A stretch of 64,000 nucleotides of DNA from Arsenicibacter sp965247375 (GTDB lineage: Bacteria; Bacteroidota; Bacteroidia; Cytophagales; Spirosomataceae): contig CBDFHU010000017.1 in NCBI GenBank assembly GCA_965247375.1, positions 23,768-87,767 on the forward strand, in the 5' to 3' direction. Shown piece by piece: positions 27,496 through 36,342 of this stretch. The translations under genes and the position numbers were made by a program. The first letter of the stretch is position 1. Every line of letters starts with the position of its first letter. The notes beneath the pieces are model-generated. The model was not told the origin of the DNA. It saw only the letters and a program-made list of their open reading frames with translations, and made no database searches.

Positions 27496-29742
27496 CTACC
27501 TGCTGTCTGACCCGTTTATGATGTCAATGGCCTTCCGCATCAGTTCATCATGGCCGCTGCGGATGCCCTCAATGGTGGGTTTAACGGTCACATCCGGCAC
27601 AATACCGATGCGCTGGGTTTCGCGGCCGTCGGGGTAGTAGACACCGATCCCGGAAATGGCGGTTGAAATAGCCCCCGGCAGGTAGAACTGCGAAATATTC
27701 CCGTCGGCACCGGCGGTCTGACTCCCGACAACGACTACGTTGGGCGATGCCTGAAATGCCATGGTTGTATATTCGGCATTACTCTGCGACAGTTCGTTTA
27801 CCAGAATCACTACTTTGCCCGGAAAATGCGCTCCGCCTTTCTTGCCCACTGTGAGGGGAGACGACATCCTGAACAGGCCGGGGTTTGCGAGGCTACCGTA
27901 CGAGAATTTAACAAATGGGGTCGGTTTATCGACGAGGTAATTCCCCAGCGTAAAGACTATGAAATCAGACGGGTAGCACCGCATATCGACAATAATTCCC
28001 TTTGCGTTAGCCGTTGCCTTCTCGATGGCAGGCACATGGCTGTTTTTAATTTTTGCCGGAAAGATCAGTCCGATGGAGCCGGGCAACATCCGGAAGCTGG
28101 TATCGTGCGGGACACTCATCCAGTCGAGGTTCAGGTTCATCGGCAGTTCATTTTTCAGATACCGCTTCACGGCTAATGTCATCGGCTTTCCGTCGCGGGT
28201 GATACTTACGTCAACCTCCGCTGAACTGCCGCGCAACAGGTCCTGGGCCATGTTGCGCAGTTTAGTAGGTTCATTGGATCCCTGATAATATGGTGATTTC
28301 TGTTTGACCCAGTCGGCCACCGGCTGTTTGTCGATATGCGTAATGACGTCGCCGGTTTTCAGGCCGGTTGCCGGTCCTTTTTCCGGATGGTAATAGCCCG
28401 TAACAACGGCTTGATTTTCGATAAAACGTGCCAGAACGGGTGCCCGGTAAAGGCCTTTCCACTTATCCAGCACAGGGCTTGTACCCCAGATACCGGCATG
28501 GGAGTCCTGCACACGGGCGATCAGGGCCATGTTGGCGAGCGTGTAGGCTTCAGCGGTATTTGCCATGGCAAATACCGGAATAAATTCATCCAGTACTGCA
28601 TGCCAGTCTTCTTTAATCAGGTGACGGTCGGGAAAAAAGTACTGGATAATGTTCCAGTACCGGAACAGACTAAGCATCCGCAGCCCGCCATCGGTTGGGT
28701 TCATACCAGCGTACGCATCTTCGTGCTGAAACTGCGGATTCTGAACGCCTGGGACGAGTGAGATGTAATAATTCCGGCCGTTGTTCCGGCGTTGATAGAT
28801 TTCATTCAGCCGGAGACTAAGGGGCGGCGAAAACAGTTTCGTGTCATTGATCCAGCGCAGGTCAGGACTTATGATGACATCGTCAACGCGGCTGGTATCT
28901 GTGTTTTTGCCGGCGGACAGGGGACCCAGTTTATCGAGCCAGGCCGTCAGCAGTTTACTCCGCTCCTCCGTGGACGCGGCTTCCAGCACAGACGGCATAA
29001 TCCGGAAGAGTTCGTTGTCCCAGTTATAATTACCGGCAGCGACGGCCGGGTGATGGTATTTCAGAAAGCCCCAGACATGGCCCAGTACAGAAAGATTACT
29101 GATCTGCTGTTTGGTGGGTACGCCAAGGGTAATGGCAGTGCCTTTCCGGAACGCTGTGTCCTGTAAGGCCTTCTGCTGGCTTTCGGGGTTGATTTTGACG
29201 GTAGTTATGTCCGAATCGTCTACTTTGAGCGTCAGATTATCAAACCAGACGGTGCCTTCGCCGGAGAGCAGCCCGCCAATGTATATTTGTTCTCCGTCTT
29301 TAGGAAGCTTCAGTTTAATGGTATACAGTTTCCAGTCGGCGGTGCCTTTGATGTTTTGATTCTGCATGTTATCGAACTCAAGCGCTCCGCGGGTACCGTC
29401 GATCCGCATCCAGAGACCGGCATAACCGGTTACGAAGCTGGTTTTGATATAGCCGCTTAACTCGATTTCCTTACCGCCGAAATTTGCCGGCATAACATAC
29501 GAAAAGGCTTTAAACGACTGCCCTTTTGCGTCGGGTGTTGACTGGAGCCGGAGGGCGTATTTTCCTTCCTGCCGGACCAGCGAGTCCAGGTACATTTTAT
29601 AGCCTTCGACTTCACCGGAGCTCCATTCGGCGGGCAGAGTCGGATTATTGGCCTTCCGTTCAAAGCCAAGATTGGCCGGAATCTGGGCAATGGTACTGTT
29701 GCTGAGAAGGCAGCAAAAGCAGAAAAACAGGAGGTAATGCAT
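27496..29742 (-). CDS. S41-family peptidase with PDZ domain
   Basis: Exported C-terminal-processing-type protease of about 748 residues. The ATG at 29742 gives a signal peptide (MHYLLFFCFCCLLSNSTIAQ). The N-terminal third (about 20-170) looks like a carbohydrate-binding jelly roll (GLWMRIDGTRGALEFDN). A PDZ-like segment follows (TGLKTGDVITHIDKQPV), then the S41 catalytic core, where VNELSQSNAEYTTMAF carries the likely nucleophilic Ser. The gene ends 56 bp before the GMC gene start and may be its transcriptional leader. Confidence 0.88.
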   Translation of the reverse strand: MHYLLFFCFCCLLSNSTIAQIPANLGFERKANNPTLPAEWSSGEVEGYKMYLDSLVRQEGKYALRLQSTPDAKGQSFKAFSYVMPANFGGKEIELSGYIKTSFVTGYAGLWMRIDGTRGALEFDNMQNQNIKGTADWKLYTIKLKLPKDGEQIYIGGLLSGEGTVWFDNLTLKVDDSDITTVKINPESQQKALQDTAFRKGTAITLGVPTKQQISNLSVLGHVWGFLKYHHPAVAAGNYNWDNELFRIMPSVLEAASTEERSKLLTAWLDKLGPLSAGKNTDTSRVDDVIISPDLRWINDTKLFSPPLSLRLNEIYQRRNNGRNYYISLVPGVQNPQFQHEDAYAGMNPTDGGLRMLSLFRYWNIIQYFFPDRHLIKEDWHAVLDEFIPVFAMANTAEAYTLANMALIARVQDSHAGIWGTSPVLDKWKGLYRAPVLARFIENQAVVTGYYHPEKGPATGLKTGDVITHIDKQPVADWVKQKSPYYQGSNEPTKLRNMAQDLLRGSSAEVDVSITRDGKPMTLAVKRYLKNELPMNLNLDWMSVPHDTSFRMLPGSIGLIFPAKIKNSHVPAIEKATANAKGIIVDMRCYPSDFIVFTLGNYLVDKPTPFVKFSYGSLANPGLFRMSSPLTVGKKGGAHFPGKVVILVNELSQSNAEYTTMAFQASPNVVVVGSQTAGADGNISQFYLPGAISTAISGIGVYYPDGRETQRIGIVPDVTVKPTIEGIRSGHDELMRKAIDIINGSDSR

Positions 29743-29907
29743 ACGTGGGAAAGGCATGTGGCGCAAGACTGGTTTTGTTTTACTGTGTGAAGATGCTATT
29801 TAACCCCGGAAGGGTTGTGATTGACGCTGTTAATTTAACGTTTCTTATGATTTGCCCGGGGCTGAAGCGGACAAACGGAACGCTGCGTATTTTAATGGTC
29901 GTCATGC

Positions 29908-29938
29908 TTTGCCAGGGTATTGGTAACCCATACATTTG
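29908..29938 (+). promoter_or_regulatory. Promoter of the DUF4405-like gene
   Basis: TTTG (29908-29911), a 19-bp spacer and TACATTTG (29931-29938) match both boxes of the Bacteroidota housekeeping consensus fully. It lies 33 bp upstream of the ATG at 29972. Confidence 0.75.
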
Positions 29939-29971
29939 CGGCTGTACATAACCTAATCATTCCCGATACCT

Positions 29972-30658
29972 ATGAAGTCTAAAAATTTCGTCAGCCTCTC
30001 GGTGGCTGCCAGTTTCGCTGTGCTCGCCACTACCGGTTTGTTAATCTATTTCGGTCAGGGTAACCATGTTATTGATCATACCCACGCCTGGATGGGTATT
30101 CTGTTTTTCAGCGGTGCCGTTTTTCACATTACCAACAACTGGTCCTCAATCAAAGCCTATTCGGTTAACCGGAAGGGGGGAGGCGTAAAGCGCGAGCTGA
30201 TCGTTCCGGTACTGGTTGTTGCGTTGTTCGCGACCGGTATTGCCGCCGACTGGCCGGTGTTCAAAGATCTGGCCAATGCCGGTAAAAAGCTGTTCGGGCC
30301 TAAACGCAAGGAGCGGGGCATTTCACAGGCCGCGGCTGATTCGATTGCACAAAAGGTAACAGCGGGTTTTCAGACCGCATTGAGTGCCGGTGACACGGCG
30401 TCGCTGGCAAAACTGTTAACGGAGAAAGCCATTGTCAATACCGGCGACAGTACCCTGAAAGCCAAAGCCGACGTACTGGCCTTGCCGAAAGGCACGGAAA
30501 CGGCTTCGGTTGAGGTGACAAAAGCCACGGCACTGGACGAGAAAGTGATCGTTTCGGCCGGCACTATCCGTAGCGGAGCCGATAAAAAGGCGTTTACCGG
30601 TGTATTGAACGAAGACGGCGGGGCCTGGAAAGTCGCGGCCTGGCAGGTTTCGCAGTAA
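29972..30658 (+). CDS. DUF4405-like membrane protein with C-terminal NTF2-like domain
   Basis: 228 residues. The N-terminal part (about 1-95) has three hydrophobic helices with several His (GNHVIDHTHAWMG, AVFHITNNW), resembling the cytochrome b-like DUF4405 group. After a basic linker (GPKRKERG), residues about 115-228 look like an NTF2/SnoaL-like fold ending in WKVAAWQVSQ. This combination has no function I can name. Single gene, with a clear promoter and terminator. Confidence 0.7.
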   Translation: MKSKNFVSLSVAASFAVLATTGLLIYFGQGNHVIDHTHAWMGILFFSGAVFHITNNWSSIKAYSVNRKGGGVKRELIVPVLVVALFATGIAADWPVFKDLANAGKKLFGPKRKERGISQAAADSIAQKVTAGFQTALSAGDTASLAKLLTEKAIVNTGDSTLKAKADVLALPKGTETASVEVTKATALDEKVIVSAGTIRSGADKKAFTGVLNEDGGAWKVAAWQVSQ

Positions 30659-30681
30659 GCCGGAGAATCCATACGAAGCAG

Positions 30682-30707
30682 GGGCGGGAGGGATTCCGCC
30701 CTTTTTT
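30682..30707 (+). terminator. Intrinsic terminator of the DUF4405-like gene
   Basis: GGGCGG (30682-30687) pairs with CCGCCC (30696-30701), followed by six T. It lies 24 bp after the stop. Confidence 0.8.
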
Positions 30708-30709
30708 GC

Positions 30710-31525
30710 TTACAGCACCTTTACAATCGCCATCACCAGATTAGCCGAGTTCGACGCCGCTACGTTCAGAAACGCATACATGTCGCGGCGGGCGTTGCTG
30801 TTGGCCTTGTCGCTCATGCTCCGGATTACCAGACAGGGCACATGCAGCTGGTGGCAGACCTGCGCGACAGCGGCTCCTTCCATTTCGGTGGCATCGGCCT
30901 GAAAGTCGGTGCGGAGCCGGTTGACCAGCTCTTCCGATGCCACGAACTGATCGCCTGTAACCACCGTGCCGACCATGACCGACGGAGCCCGTGAAGCGCC
31001 GGGAATGGGGATAAACCGGAGTGACTGCGCTACGGCCTGTGCTTTGCCCAGCAAGACCGAATCGGCCGGAAAAAAGGCGGGATTGAGTTGCCGGTTAACA
31101 GGGTTCCGCGTCCGGAAATTGGGTTGCTGATCGGCGGTTAAGGTCCGGTAATCGTAATAACCGGTCTGCCGTGAAATGACCAGGTCCCCTGGTTGCAACG
31201 AAGGATGCAGGCCACCGGCAATACCCGTGAAAAGCACCGATTTAGGGTGGAAATACGTCAGCAGCAGCGTAGTGGTCATAGCCGCATTGACCTTGCCGAC
31301 TCCCGTTTCGGCAACCACCACCTGTTTGCCGTTCAGCAGGCCGGTTGTAAACCGTACGCCCTCAATCTCTCTCGTCTGCGGCGATTGCAGCGACTCAATG
31401 ACCAGCTTTACTTCAGCATCAAATGCACCAAGTAAACCAACGACGGGTGCCGGTTGCTGCTGGCTTTTTACCGGCTGAAAACCAACAAATAGTACGATAC
31501 TGAGAACGGATAAGAATCGGCGCAT
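30710..31525 (-). CDS. 5'-methylthioadenosine/S-adenosylhomocysteine nucleosidase-like, with signal peptide
   Basis: 271 residues. The catalytic domain (about 28-271) follows the PNP/MTAN fold: VGLLGAFDAEVK at the start, FTGIAGGLHPSLQPGDLVIS in the middle and DATEMEGAAVAQVCH, which holds the ribose-binding Met-Glu pair. Family members split MTA or SAH into adenine and a thioribose compound. Unusually, the N-terminus is a signal peptide (RRFLSVLSIVLFVGFQPVKSQ), so the enzyme is predicted to act outside the cytoplasm. The true substrate may be another nucleoside. Single gene, divergent from the next. Confidence 0.85.
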   Translation of the reverse strand: MRRFLSVLSIVLFVGFQPVKSQQQPAPVVGLLGAFDAEVKLVIESLQSPQTREIEGVRFTTGLLNGKQVVVAETGVGKVNAAMTTTLLLTYFHPKSVLFTGIAGGLHPSLQPGDLVISRQTGYYDYRTLTADQQPNFRTRNPVNRQLNPAFFPADSVLLGKAQAVAQSLRFIPIPGASRAPSVMVGTVVTGDQFVASEELVNRLRTDFQADATEMEGAAVAQVCHQLHVPCLVIRSMSDKANSNARRDMYAFLNVAASNSANLVMAIVKVL

Positions 31526-31652
31526 AAGCAGTTGATAAAAAAGGCGTACAGACCGCTAAAATAGGTTTCAGAACAAAGCCGGACAACACCGGTTGAAGAA
31601 ACAATACACGTCGGGTGTGGCAGGTATGCAGGCCCGTTAACAACTGAAAACC

Positions 31653-32120
31653 ATGCAAAACAACAACAGTCTGGTAAGAGAGGTCGGAACGGCCATCGGA
31701 ATCGGCGTACTGGCGGGACTGGCCGGCACCCTGGCAATGACCGTTTCGCAGATGATCGAAATGAAGCTGACCGAACGGAAGCCAAGTACAGTGCCGGCCG
31801 ACGCTGTCGCAAAGGTGCTCGATGTGAAGCCAGCCAATAAGCAACAGAAAGAAAAAGTATCTCAGGAAGTACACTATACCTACGGCACTACATGGGGCAT
31901 TCCGCGCGGACTGCTGACGCTCGCCGGCCTGAAAGGCTGGGAGGCTACGGTTGCCCATTTCGTGGCGGTCTGGGGAACGGAACAGATTATGCTGCCAAAC
32001 CTGAAACTGGCACCCCCTATAAACGAAGAAGAGCCTCAGGCCATTGCGACCGACGCTCTTCATCATGCAGTGTATGCGATTGCAACCGGACTGGTCTACG
32101 ATGCCATTGATCAGTCGTAG
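31653..32120 (+). CDS. Membrane-associated protein of unknown function
   Basis: 155 residues with one clear N-terminal hydrophobic helix containing AGLAGTLAMTVSQM and a second, weaker one near the end (HHAVYAIATGLVYDAI). I do not recognise a family name. It converges with the ABC exporter gene with only 2 bp between stops. Confidence 0.65.
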   Translation: MQNNNSLVREVGTAIGIGVLAGLAGTLAMTVSQMIEMKLTERKPSTVPADAVAKVLDVKPANKQQKEKVSQEVHYTYGTTWGIPRGLLTLAGLKGWEATVAHFVAVWGTEQIMLPNLKLAPPINEEEPQAIATDALHHAVYAIATGLVYDAIDQS

Positions 32121-32122
32121 GC

Positions 32123-33883
32123 TCAGGCCATTTCCTTGTATTGCATCCGGTACAGGTTGGCGTAGAACCCTTCCTGTTGCAGTAACTCTTCGTGGGTACC
32201 CTGCTCCATAATCCGGCCCTTATCAACAACAATGATATTATGGGCTTTCTGAATGGTCGACAGCCGGTGAGCAATCACGATGGCTGTCCGGCCCTTCATA
32301 AGTTTTCCGATGGCTTCCTGAATGAGCTCTTCCGTCTCGGTATCAACCGAGGAGGTTGCTTCATCCAGGACAATGATTTTCGGGTCCTGCACCATCGCGC
32401 GGACAAACGAAATTAGCTGACGCTGACCAACCGACAAGGTTGCCCCACGTTCCATGACATTGTAGTCGTAACCACCCGGCAACCGTTCGATAAAGTCGTG
32501 AACTCCAACCAGTTTGGCGGCTTCAATCATTTTCTCGCGGCTGATGTTCTTATCACCCAGAGTAATGTTGTTTTCAATCGTATCCGAGAAGAGGAAGACA
32601 TCCTGAAGAACCACCCCGATGTTCCGGCGCAGGGCCCCGAGTTCATACTCGTGCAGATCAACACCGTCGACCGTGATGTGTCCCTGATTAATGTCGTAGA
32701 AACGGCTTAACAGATTGATAATCGACGATTTACCGGCTCCCGTTGCCCCGACAAACGCGACGGTTTCGCCTTCTTTCACAGTAAACGAAATATCTTTCAG
32801 TACGTAATTCTCATCAATGTAGGCAAACCATACCTTGTCGAACGTTACGTTGCCGCGCAGGTGATCGGGTACATACGACCCGTTGTTGACGGTATAATCA
32901 GTGCTGTCGAGCAGGGTCAGGATACGGTCGGTGCTGACAATGCCCATTTGCAGGGTATTGAAGCGGTCGGCCAGCATCCGGATCGGCCGGAAAAACAGGT
33001 TGATGAACATCACAAAGGCGGTTACCGTACCAAACGTCACCTGCTCATTCAGGATTTCGCGCGCACCATACCACACAACCAGGCCGGTTCCGGCCGCCGA
33101 CAGAATATCGGCAACGGGGAAATAAATCGAGTAGTACCAGATAGAACGGATGTTGGCTTTGCGGTGTTCGTTGTTGATTGCCTTGAATTTTTCGGCCTCG
33201 ATCTTTTCGCTGCTGAAAATCTGCACAATGCTCATGCCTGTAATGTGCTCCTGCACAAACGAATTCAGATTGGATACCGCTGCCCGGACTTCGTTAAACG
33301 AATCCTTGATTTTTTCCTTAAACACATACGTACTGAACAGCATCAGCGGCACCATCGACAGGCTGATGGCCGCCAGCCGCCAGTCGGTCCAGAACATCAC
33401 GCCGATAATCAGCACCAGCTGAAGAATGTCACCGGCCACCGCCGCCATGCCTTCGCTGAACACGTCGGCCAGGGTTTCAATGTCGGAGATGGTCCGCGTA
33501 ACGAGCCGGCCAATCGGTGTATTGTCGAAAAACTTGAGGCGGAGGCTTAAAATTTTGCGGTAGAGCTGAATCCGGATGTCACGGATAATGTACTGTCCCA
33601 GCCAGCCCGACATGTAGGTACTCGTGAACTGCACCATAGCCGATAACGCCAGTACTGCGACCATGATCAGCAGCATGCGGGTCAGCCCGGCATAGTCACC
33701 GGCGACGACCTGGTTATCAATCGTATACCGGATGAGTAATGGCGTCAGGGGCGACAGGCAGGCGCCCAGCAGAATAACAAAAACAAGAAAATAAAACTGG
33801 CGCTGATAGGGCCGTATAAATGCGTATAGCCGTCTTAGGGTAACAAGATCAAAAATTTGACCGCTCTTTTTTTCTTCGTTCAC
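32123..33883 (-). CDS. ABC exporter, fused permease and ATPase (MsbA-like)
   Basis: Half-transporter of about 586 residues. Six membrane helices lie in the N-terminal half, and the ATPase follows with Walker A (GATGAGKSS), signature (LSVGQRQL), Walker B (IIVLDEATSS) and the switch His (VIAHRLSTI). No ATG exists near the 5' end; GTG at 33883 is the likeliest start, with TTG at 33943 as the alternative. Such exporters work as dimers on lipids, peptides or drugs. The substrate is not clear, and no partner half is adjacent. Confidence 0.9.
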   Translation of the reverse strand: MNEEKKSGQIFDLVTLRRLYAFIRPYQRQFYFLVFVILLGACLSPLTPLLIRYTIDNQVVAGDYAGLTRMLLIMVAVLALSAMVQFTSTYMSGWLGQYIIRDIRIQLYRKILSLRLKFFDNTPIGRLVTRTISDIETLADVFSEGMAAVAGDILQLVLIIGVMFWTDWRLAAISLSMVPLMLFSTYVFKEKIKDSFNEVRAAVSNLNSFVQEHITGMSIVQIFSSEKIEAEKFKAINNEHRKANIRSIWYYSIYFPVADILSAAGTGLVVWYGAREILNEQVTFGTVTAFVMFINLFFRPIRMLADRFNTLQMGIVSTDRILTLLDSTDYTVNNGSYVPDHLRGNVTFDKVWFAYIDENYVLKDISFTVKEGETVAFVGATGAGKSSIINLLSRFYDINQGHITVDGVDLHEYELGALRRNIGVVLQDVFLFSDTIENNITLGDKNISREKMIEAAKLVGVHDFIERLPGGYDYNVMERGATLSVGQRQLISFVRAMVQDPKIIVLDEATSSVDTETEELIQEAIGKLMKGRTAIVIAHRLSTIQKAHNIIVVDKGRIMEQGTHEELLQQEGFYANLYRMQYKEMA

Positions 33884-33991
33884 GGGCAGCAGGTAGAGGT
33901 CGATTCGGAAGGGTAACAGCAAATATTGCAGAAAAGTTACCAATACCCCCGATAGCCGGGCTGATTTAGCTGTTAACGGCCTGTGAACAGC

Positions 33992-35167
33992 TTATTGCCC
34001 GTTTGCTTTGCCTGCCTTCATCAGATGGCTGATGATTTTTTCTGAATCCAGCCGTACGCCACGCAGGATGCCGGTCAGCGGAGTAGCAAAGCCCAGAAAG
34101 TATAAACCGGCCAGGTTCTTTTCGTCGAACCACAACTGACGGGCATACCCTTTTTCGTTCAGGACCTGAGCCGACAGGGCATCGCCGAGGAGCGTTTGCA
34201 GACCCGTGCGGTAGCCGGTCGCCATAATAATAGCGTCGAACGGAAGTTCACTGCCGTCGGTAAACGTGACGGTTTCGCGGTTGATTTGCTGTATGCCCGG
34301 CTTTACGCCGATATGCCCTGCCTTGATGGCATCAACCGTCCCGATGTCGATAACCGGAATTTTGCCCAGCTTGCGGATCTGGTAAGAGGGGGGATAGGGT
34401 GGTTTCTGTAACCCGTAGGCAGATAGGTCGCCCGCGCCGCCGAACCGTTGCGACAGACCGGATGCCAGGTCGTAAAGCCAGTCAGGAAACCGGCTCAGAA
34501 AAATCGCGGTTGGTTGCGCAGGGCGCCCGAACGTATCCCGCTTGACGATGTTAACCGGATTTCTGACCGAAATAACGGGACGGGCACCGTACTCGTATAA
34601 ATCCAGCGCCAGCTCCGCGCCGGTATTGCCCATTCCGATAACCAGCACGTTTTCACCACGGAACGGGGAACCATTGCGGTAGTCGCGGCTGTGCCAGATA
34701 ATACCCCGGAAGTTCACCTGACCGGGCAGCTCCGGCTGATTGGGAACGCGGTTGTAGCCCGTTGTGACAATGACCCGCTTAGCCGTAAAGGTATCGGTTT
34801 CAGTTTCAGCCAGCCATTGCCCGTTTGCCTGCCGCCGGATGTGCCGCACCGGCTGATTAAACAGCGGATTTATGCCAAAATGAGCGGCGTAGTCTTCCAG
34901 ATAATCAACCATATCGAGGCGGGAGGGATAGGTTGGCTTGTCGTCGGGAAAGGGAAAATGGGGCAGTCCTGAATGCTCCTTTACGGTATGCAGGTGCAGA
35001 CGGTCGTAATGCGTCCGCCACGAATAGCCGATGTGTTCAGAGGCTTCAAGGATGGTAAAAGGCTGTTGATGGTGGGCCAGTTGCCCGGCAATGGCTAAAC
35101 CAGCCGGGCCTGCCCCGATGATTAAGGTTTCGCAGTCAACAGCTTGAGGAACCGGTGTCTGACTCAT
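33992..35167 (-). CDS. Flavin-dependent monooxygenase-like oxidoreductase
   Basis: 391 residues with an N-terminal FAD site (LIIGAGPAGLAIAGQ), the WRTHYDRLHLHT segment typical of flavin-containing and YUCCA-like monooxygenases, a second NADPH site (VLVIGMGNTGAELALDL) and the C-terminal IIMATGYRTGL motif. Substrate unknown. Its ATG overlaps the stop of the upstream DUF2147 gene in an ATGA, so the two are translationally coupled. Confidence 0.88.
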   Translation of the reverse strand: MSQTPVPQAVDCETLIIGAGPAGLAIAGQLAHHQQPFTILEASEHIGYSWRTHYDRLHLHTVKEHSGLPHFPFPDDKPTYPSRLDMVDYLEDYAAHFGINPLFNQPVRHIRRQANGQWLAETETDTFTAKRVIVTTGYNRVPNQPELPGQVNFRGIIWHSRDYRNGSPFRGENVLVIGMGNTGAELALDLYEYGARPVISVRNPVNIVKRDTFGRPAQPTAIFLSRFPDWLYDLASGLSQRFGGAGDLSAYGLQKPPYPPSYQIRKLGKIPVIDIGTVDAIKAGHIGVKPGIQQINRETVTFTDGSELPFDAIIMATGYRTGLQTLLGDALSAQVLNEKGYARQLWFDEKNLAGLYFLGFATPLTGILRGVRLDSEKIISHLMKAGKANGQ

Positions 35168-35614
35168 TTTACCCGTGTCCAGGTTTGTGTTTTGCCAATG
35201 AGGGAGATACCTACGAAGCCCCGTACGTCGAGCGTGTTCGGATCTTTAAGGGTTAACTTGCACGAATAGGTTTTGCCGTCTTCAGGATTATAGATTTTGC
35301 CCTCATCCCAGACATTACCGCCATCGTATTCAAAATTGGTCAGGTTAACCATGCCCAGAATCGGGCGGGTATGGTTGGCCGCATTTTCGTTTTTGGTATC
35401 CATTTTAGGCTTTCCGGTCTCCGGATCGTTAGGCTCTTTCAGCCAGGCGATTTTGCCGAAATATTTATCTCCTTGTTTGTAGAGCTGGATGTGCCCTTTT
35501 TTGGTGCCGTTCAGCCAGGTGCCGACGATCGCGTCCGGATTGCCTTTCTGGGGCAAAGGCGGCCAGGGTTGTCGCGAAGAAGAGGAATACGAATGCCTGA
35601 ATGGTTTGTTTCAT
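35164..35614 (-). pseudogene. Exported DUF2147-family protein, frameshifted in its signal peptide
   Basis: The signal peptide (MKQTIQAFVFLFFATTLAAFA, from ATG 35614) and the mature DUF2147 domain (KGNPDAIVGTWLNGTKKGHI onward) lie in different frames. Shortening the G4 run at 35550-35553 by one restores AAFAQKGNPD with a textbook AFA cleavage site, for a protein of about 150 residues. DUF2147 proteins are small secreted beta-barrel-like proteins of unknown function. As written, export is lost; the gene is either broken or misread. It overlaps the following oxidoreductase gene by 4 bp. Confidence 0.8.
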
Positions 35615-35732
35615 GATAAACGTTTTGTGGTTTTTAGTTGAAAGTATTGAACTAACGCAAATATCTGAAGCCAGATTACATTGATAAATACTTTTCACTC
35701 AATTTTGTTAAACCAATAAACTGCATGAAACC

Positions 35733-36248
35733 ATGTTTAAACGCGATCCATATAAAAGTTATCCGACCGAAACCGAGTCCCGCATGATTATCCGGTTTCA
35801 GGATTGTGACCCGCTGCAGCACCTGAACAATGCCAAATACTTTGATTATTACTTCAATGCGCGGGAAGATCAGGTGGCCAAGCTCTATGATTTTAACCCG
35901 GGCCAGATGTTCCGTGAGTTCAAAACCAGCTGGGTAGTGTATCAGCACCAGATTGCCTACATCCGCCCCGCGCTGGTCAGTGAGTGGGTGCGTGTTATGT
36001 CCCGGCTGATCTATTACGATACCGACACAACCGTCACTGAATACTACATGACCGATGATTCGAAAACGCAGCTGAAAAATGTGTTGTGGGTAACCTCCAA
36101 ATACATCAGTGTGGAAACCGGTAAACGCATTCCGCATCATCCGGCGGTGATGGAGCTTCTGGAAGTGACTCAGGTACCGCACCTGAACTTTCAGGAACTC
36201 AACTTCAATGACCGCATCCGGGACATTAAAAACCGACTCATACTGTGA
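35733..36248 (+). CDS. Hotdog-fold acyl-CoA thioesterase
   Basis: 171 residues. The 4HBT-type signature DCDPLQHLNNAKYFDYYFNAR contains the catalytic Asp and the His-Leu-Asn-Asn turn; YQHQIAYIRPAL follows as the central strand. Predicted to hydrolyse acyl-CoA thioesters in the cytoplasm. Single gene. Confidence 0.85.
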   Translation: MFKRDPYKSYPTETESRMIIRFQDCDPLQHLNNAKYFDYYFNAREDQVAKLYDFNPGQMFREFKTSWVVYQHQIAYIRPALVSEWVRVMSRLIYYDTDTTVTEYYMTDDSKTQLKNVLWVTSKYISVETGKRIPHHPAVMELLEVTQVPHLNFQELNFNDRIRDIKNRLIL

Positions 36249-36250
36249 TG

Positions 36251-36329
36251 GACTGTGATTTGAATGATTAAAAGACTGAGTGATTTTTGAGCTGAATCAT
36301 TTAATCACATAATCATTTAAATCACAGTC
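36251..36329. repeat. Long imperfect hairpin between convergent genes
   Basis: Left arm 36251-36270 and right arm 36310-36329 are complementary at 19 of 20 positions. The loop contains further GATT/AATC repeats. It fills the gap between two convergent stops and could end transcription from both sides. Confidence 0.75.
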
Positions 36330-36342
36330 AATCATAGTCTCT

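Noticed and set aside
32861..33550. 229-codon plus-strand frame inside the ABC exporter
   Set aside because: Antisense to a conserved ABC exporter and His/Gln/Arg-rich as expected for a shadow frame.
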